In this document: piece by piece, positions 60,412 to 64,000 of the stretch
Layout: the number at the start of each line of letters is the position of its first letter
Position numbering within the stretch: position 1 is the first letter of the stretch
NCBI RefSeq assembly: GCF_900109935.1
Contig: NZ_FOBV01000012.1
Coordinates: 29,674-93,673, forward strand
Source of the DNA: Chryseobacterium taichungense
Lineage (GTDB): Bacteria > Bacteroidota > Bacteroidia > Flavobacteriales > Weeksellaceae
Reading direction: 5' to 3'
DNA length: 64,000 nt
The notes under the pieces: generated by a model
What the model was told of the DNA's origin: nothing
Databases searched by the model: none
Seen by the model: only the letters and a program-made list of their open reading frames with translations
Position numbers and translations under genes: made by a program

Positions 60412-60487
60412 GAAAAAGACAATAAGATAATAGACGAATAGAAAATAGATCATAAATGATAAATGTAAATAATAGTACGATCCTATT

Positions 60488-61003
60488 CGACATAGGAAAC
60501 TGAAGCGTTAAGAAAATTAGTAATATGAACGTTAAGAAAATTCTACTGTTTGAGCGCGGTCAGATCTGAACCGAAGAATTACCAGTAAATCCGTGCGAGT
60601 TCTAGAATTTTTAGAGAGTATTATTAATTTTTAGCCTTCAGTTTCCAAGTCTTGAACTTTTGTTTCTTTTGTTTCAAGACAAAAGAAAAATATTGGAATA
60701 TATATTGAGATTCTTGATAATGACAGCTTTAAATGAGGTACGGTCATCCTGAGCGCGAGGCAGTCGAAGGATTGCAACGATAACACACTTTAAAACCGAC
60801 ATATGAAACTGAAGCGTTAAGAAAATTAGTAATACGAACGTTAAGAAAATTCTACTGTTTGAGCGCGGTCAGATTTTGAACTGAAGAATTACCAGTAAAT
60901 CCGCGCGAGTTTTAGAATTTTTAGAGAGTATTATTAATTTTTAGCCTTTAGTTTCCAAGTCTTGAATTTTTGTTTCTTTTGTTTCAAAACAAAAGAAAAA
61001 ATA
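60488..61003. repeat. Two ~206-bp direct repeats with hairpin ends
   Basis: 60488-60693 and 60797-61003 are near-identical (start CGACATA, GAAGCGTTAAGAAAATTAGT; end TTTCTTTTG...CAAAAGAAA, a 9-bp inverted pair with an 8-nt loop). Between them is a TCATCCTGAGCG..GTCGAAGGAT word typical of Bacteroidota extragenic repeats. Together they fill most of the 605-bp gap before the antiporter gene. Confidence 0.85.
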
Positions 61004-61016
61004 TAAAATAAAAACC

Positions 61017-62627
61017 ATGCACGAACAACTACTTCTTATACTAGGCCTCCTCCTCATCGTCATGATGCTCGTCATGCTGGCACAGCGCATCAAAATTGCC
61101 TATCCCATATTTCTGGTGTTGGCCGGATTGGGAATCAGTCTTATTCCAGGAGTTCCTGTCTTAAAATTAGATCCGGATATTATATTCCTGATTTTTCTCC
61201 CGCCACTTTTATACGAAGCTGCCTGGTACACCTCATGGAATGACTTCTGGAAATGGAAAAGAACCATCGGACTATTAGCGTTCGGGCTGGTTTTCCTGAC
61301 ATCACTCGTCGTAGCATTTGCTTCACAGGCTTTAATTCCGGGCTTTACACTGGCTATGGGCTTTTTATTGGGTGGCATCGTTTCACCACCAGATGCTGTC
61401 GCTGCCACTACTGTTTTAAAAGGATTGAAAGTTCCCAAACGTACGGTTGCCATACTGGAAGGGGAGAGTCTGATCAACGACGCGTCATCACTTATTGTTT
61501 TCAGGTTTGCTCTGGCGGCGGTCATGACCGGTGTATTTTCTATGCAGGAGGCGACCGGACAGTTCTTTCTCGTAGCTGGAATGGGTGTCGTCGTTGGAAT
61601 TGCCGGAGCTCATGTTTTTTATGCCATCCACCGGTTTCTGCCGACAACGCCGGCGATCGATGCGGCGCTTACCGTGATTACGCCTTATATTTTATTCCTG
61701 TCTGCAGAACATTTTCATTATTCCGGAGTAATGGCTGTCGTGAGTGGTGGTCTATTTATGTCATTCCGTTCACATGAAATATTTAAAACAGGAACCACAA
61801 GAGTCAATATGCTCGGCGTATGGAACACCCTTATTTTTGTGATGAATGCATTGGTATTTGTACTCATTGGCCTCGAACTTCCCGATATTATTGGTGGACT
61901 GGGAGAAACTTCTTTAATGGAAGGAATAAAATACGGACTTATCATCAGCGCGATTGTCATCGTTGTAAGAATGCTCTGGATTTATCCTGTAGCTCATATT
62001 CCGAGATGGCTCAGCAAAAATATCCGTAAAGATCCCACTCCGGGCTGGAAAAATCCCCTAATCATAGGCTGGGCCGGGATGAGAGGAGTCGTTTCCCTGG
62101 CAACGGCACTCTCTATTCCCGTCATGATGAATGAACAGTCAGAATTTCCGATGCGAAACCTCATCATCTTCATAACCTTTGTCGTGATCTTTGTAACGCT
62201 CGTCTTTCAGGGACTTACCCTTCCTTTAATTATTAAGCTTATTAAAATCGGAGAGATCGACCCTATTCAGCCCTCGCATGAACAGCAGGCGGGAATACAG
62301 ATCAGGCTCGATAATCTTGCACTAGGCAGACTCCACGAAAAATACCAGTCAAATATAAATACCAACAGCCTTGTAGAAAATTTTAAAAATACCATTGAAA
62401 ACGATATCAAGCTTCACAAAAATCATTTGAGCTCGATTGAGATGTGTACCAACCGGCGCAATGACCTCAACGAATACCACCAGATCATGCTGGATATTTT
62501 CGCCTTGCAGCGGAAAGAACTGTTTAAAATGAAAAGAGAAAAACAATTCAGTGATGATGAAATCCGAAAAGCAGAATCACAATTGGATTTGAATGAATTA
62601 AAGATCACGGGGAGTAAGCATTTGTAA
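61017..62627 (+). CDS. CPA1-family Na+/H+ antiporter
   Basis: 536 residues. About 12 membrane segments, including GLLLIVMMLVMLAQRIKIAY and LSFALIGLELP-like VLIGLELPDIIGG. The cation-site region GGIVSPPDAVAATTVLKGL and EGESLINDASSLIVFRFALA is characteristic. A cytoplasmic C-terminal tail of about 110 residues is rich in Lys and Glu. It exchanges protons for Na+ (or K+) across the inner membrane. Stands alone after the double repeat. Confidence 0.92.
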   Translation: MHEQLLLILGLLLIVMMLVMLAQRIKIAYPIFLVLAGLGISLIPGVPVLKLDPDIIFLIFLPPLLYEAAWYTSWNDFWKWKRTIGLLAFGLVFLTSLVVAFASQALIPGFTLAMGFLLGGIVSPPDAVAATTVLKGLKVPKRTVAILEGESLINDASSLIVFRFALAAVMTGVFSMQEATGQFFLVAGMGVVVGIAGAHVFYAIHRFLPTTPAIDAALTVITPYILFLSAEHFHYSGVMAVVSGGLFMSFRSHEIFKTGTTRVNMLGVWNTLIFVMNALVFVLIGLELPDIIGGLGETSLMEGIKYGLIISAIVIVVRMLWIYPVAHIPRWLSKNIRKDPTPGWKNPLIIGWAGMRGVVSLATALSIPVMMNEQSEFPMRNLIIFITFVVIFVTLVFQGLTLPLIIKLIKIGEIDPIQPSHEQQAGIQIRLDNLALGRLHEKYQSNINTNSLVENFKNTIENDIKLHKNHLSSIEMCTNRRNDLNEYHQIMLDIFALQRKELFKMKREKQFSDDEIRKAESQLDLNELKITGSKHL

Positions 62628-62961
62628 AGTGAATCCAAGTTTAAGGCTAAGGTTGAGGTTGAAAGGATTCGAAAAAATTAATTCAAAAATCTCTTCCAGC
62701 TCTTTTAAGTGAAACGCCTTAGAGAACTTTAAAAACAAAAAGCAGTAAAAAAATCTTAGTGAACTTCGTACTCAAAGCAAACCATTAAGGCCAATTAAGG
62801 AGTTTAAGAAAAAAGATAAGATTGCAGGCAAGCCATAAAATAAAACCTTCGTGGTCTCTTTTAAGTGAAACACCTTAGTGAACTTAAAAATATGCAGGGC
62901 ATAATTAAAAAAAACTTCGTGCCCTTAGCGTTCAAACAACATAAAATAAAACCCAAATAAA
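62628..62961. repeat. Intergenic dispersed-repeat fragments
   Basis: TCTTTTAAGTGAAACGCCTT (62701) recurs as TCTTTTAAGTGAAACACCTT (62857), both followed by AGNGAACTTNAAAA. Words AACCATTAAGG and GGAGTTTAAG (62779-62815) relate to the 18.6-kb element. No gene seen. Confidence 0.55.
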
Positions 62962-63273
62962 ATGAACACCCTACAATTTTTAATCATCGGTAAAAATCAG
63001 GAGATCCTCGATACCCTGAAAAGAGTCATTGAAAACAATGAAGGCTGGACGGCCGAAATTATCACCGATGAAGACGCCTGCCATGAGTACATCCGCAGCA
63101 AATCCGTAGATATTGTGCTTTTAAGCTCAGGTCTGGAAGAAAAATTCGAAAAAGAAATCAAAGAATTTTGTGAAAACCTGGATAAAGAAGTTAAAGTTAT
63201 TGATCACTATGGCGGAGGAAGTGGATTATTAAAGAATGAAGTTTACTCACTTTTTCCTAATTTGCAGCCTTAA
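62962..63273 (+). CDS. Small receiver-like protein
   Basis: 103 residues. The order FLIIGKNQEILDTLKRVIEN, AEIITDEDACHEYIRSKSVD, IVLLSSGLEE and VKVIDHYGGGSGLL resembles a response-regulator receiver. The usual phospho-Asp position is replaced by Ser (LLSSG), so it is probably a pseudo-receiver. It directly precedes a Crp/Fnr regulator gene 10 bp away and may signal to it (inference). Confidence 0.7.
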   Translation: MNTLQFLIIGKNQEILDTLKRVIENNEGWTAEIITDEDACHEYIRSKSVDIVLLSSGLEEKFEKEIKEFCENLDKEVKVIDHYGGGSGLLKNEVYSLFPNLQP

Positions 63274-63283
63274 ACTGCAAACT

Positions 63284-63868
63284 ATGTCTGAAAACATCAT
63301 CGGAAACGTAACACGATTTATCAATCTCAACTCCAAAGAAGAACAATTTTTCACTGATCTGCTTACCCTTCAGACATTTCCCAAAAAAACAGTTCTGTTG
63401 CGTGAAGGAGAGATATGCCAGTTTGAAGGATATATCCAGAAAGGTTGTGTAAGAGTCTACTATCTTGATGATAACGGTTTTGAAGTCACCATCTTGTTTG
63501 CTATTGAAGACTGGTGGATTAGTGATATTGCGTCTTTTCAGGATCAGAAACCCTCCAATCTATATATTGAAACACTGGAAGATTCTGAGATCTATATGCT
63601 GAATCCGGCAACCAAAGAAAAATTATTAACCGAAATTCCCAAATTTGAAAGAGTTTTCAGAATGCTTGTTCAGCGAAACCTTTCCACACTCCAGCACCGG
63701 CTCGTAAATACCATTTCAAAAAGTGCCTCAGACCGCTATTTAGATTTCATTAAAGTATATCCGTCCATCCCGCAGAGAGTTGCACAATACTATATTGCAT
63801 CTTATCTCGGTGTCTCCAAAGAATTTGTAAGCACCATCAGAAAACGTCTTGCTACCAAAGAAAAATAA
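63284..63868 (+). CDS. Crp/Fnr-family transcriptional regulator
   Basis: 194 residues. A cyclic-nucleotide-binding-like beta-roll (KKTVLLREGEICQFEGYIQK, GCVRVYYLDDNGFEVTILFA) and a C-terminal HTH (RVAQYYIASYLGVSKEFVST, IRKRLA). No cysteine cluster for an Fe-S centre is seen. The ATG at 63284 is used; the frame extends back to 63236 into the receiver-like gene. Crp/Fnr members in this genus often control a neighbouring single target, which may lie beyond the right edge. Confidence 0.9.
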   Translation: MSENIIGNVTRFINLNSKEEQFFTDLLTLQTFPKKTVLLREGEICQFEGYIQKGCVRVYYLDDNGFEVTILFAIEDWWISDIASFQDQKPSNLYIETLEDSEIYMLNPATKEKLLTEIPKFERVFRMLVQRNLSTLQHRLVNTISKSASDRYLDFIKVYPSIPQRVAQYYIASYLGVSKEFVSTIRKRLATKEK

Positions 63869-63976
63869 TCATATTCTATACTTATTGTTATCATTAGACA
63901 ATACCCAAAAATTCCCCTCCCATGGACTATCGTTTGGACACAATTATTCCTACTTTTATACTTTATTAGTTTTTAG

Positions 63977-64000
63977 ATGAGTACAAGAAATTTCAGGGAA
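63977..64000 (+). CDS. Possible start of a gene cut by the right edge
   Basis: ATG 63977 begins MSTRNFRE and is still open at the end of the window. Only eight codons are visible, so this is just a flag. Confidence 0.25.

Overview
The window looks like chromosome of a Chryseobacterium-type flavobacterium (Bacteroidota, Weeksellaceae). The reasons are AT-rich DNA, Bacteroidota -7 promoter elements (TAnnTTTG), the porU-gldJ-murF neighbourhood of type IX secretion and gliding, Reg_prop/Y_Y_Y sensor architecture, and many small secreted or lipoprotein genes. No rRNA, tRNA or CRISPR array was seen. The genus assignment is inference from protein flavour, not from a marker gene.

Layout. 0-17.3 kb is mostly core: porU (cut by the window edge), gldJ, murF, a NUDIX hydrolase, a SRPBCC protein, an outer-membrane barrel gene with lptC and anmK, holB, and a TetR-controlled tripartite efflux set (TolC, EmrA-like, EmrB-like). 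17.3-35.6 kb holds a MazG-like gene with tag, a patatin phospholipase, mnmE, aminopeptidase P, a divergent HxlR/SDR pair, topoisomerase IB, P5C dehydrogenase (pruA), two sibling mini-lipoproteins, a thioredoxin-domain protein, fabH and corA. The gaps between them hold several kinds of palindromic or tandem repeats.

35.6-43.8 kb is accessory. The clearest object is a complete 6.1-kb transposon (37673-43766). It has ~28-bp terminal inverted repeats, a perfect 8-bp target duplication (TTATTTTA at 37665-37672 and 43767-43774), an IS1595/ISXO2-type transposase, and seven passenger genes on both strands. These include a secreted protein, a DUF4238 protein, a translationally coupled small-protein pair, and a structured repeat region. 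Hairpin terminators sit just inside both ends. The transposon landed 12 bp in front of the start codon of a 981-aa Reg_prop sensor kinase, separating that gene from its original upstream DNA.

43.8-64 kb: the sensor kinase converges on a NarL-type regulator with overlapping stop codons. Then come Lrp/AsnC with a divergent MFS pump, a metallophosphoesterase, a Fic gene broken by one extra A, and a family 3 beta-glucosidase. Next is a metNIQ methionine importer preceded by a 32-codon Met/Cys-rich leader peptide and a strong terminator, which looks like a methionine attenuator. A methylhydroquinone-type detoxification cluster (two VOC dioxygenases, GNAT, serine esterase, cupin-like protein), a CPA1 antiporter and a Crp/Fnr regulator finish the window.

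The two observations most worth following are the cargo-bearing IS1595 transposon and the metNIQ leader-peptide attenuator.
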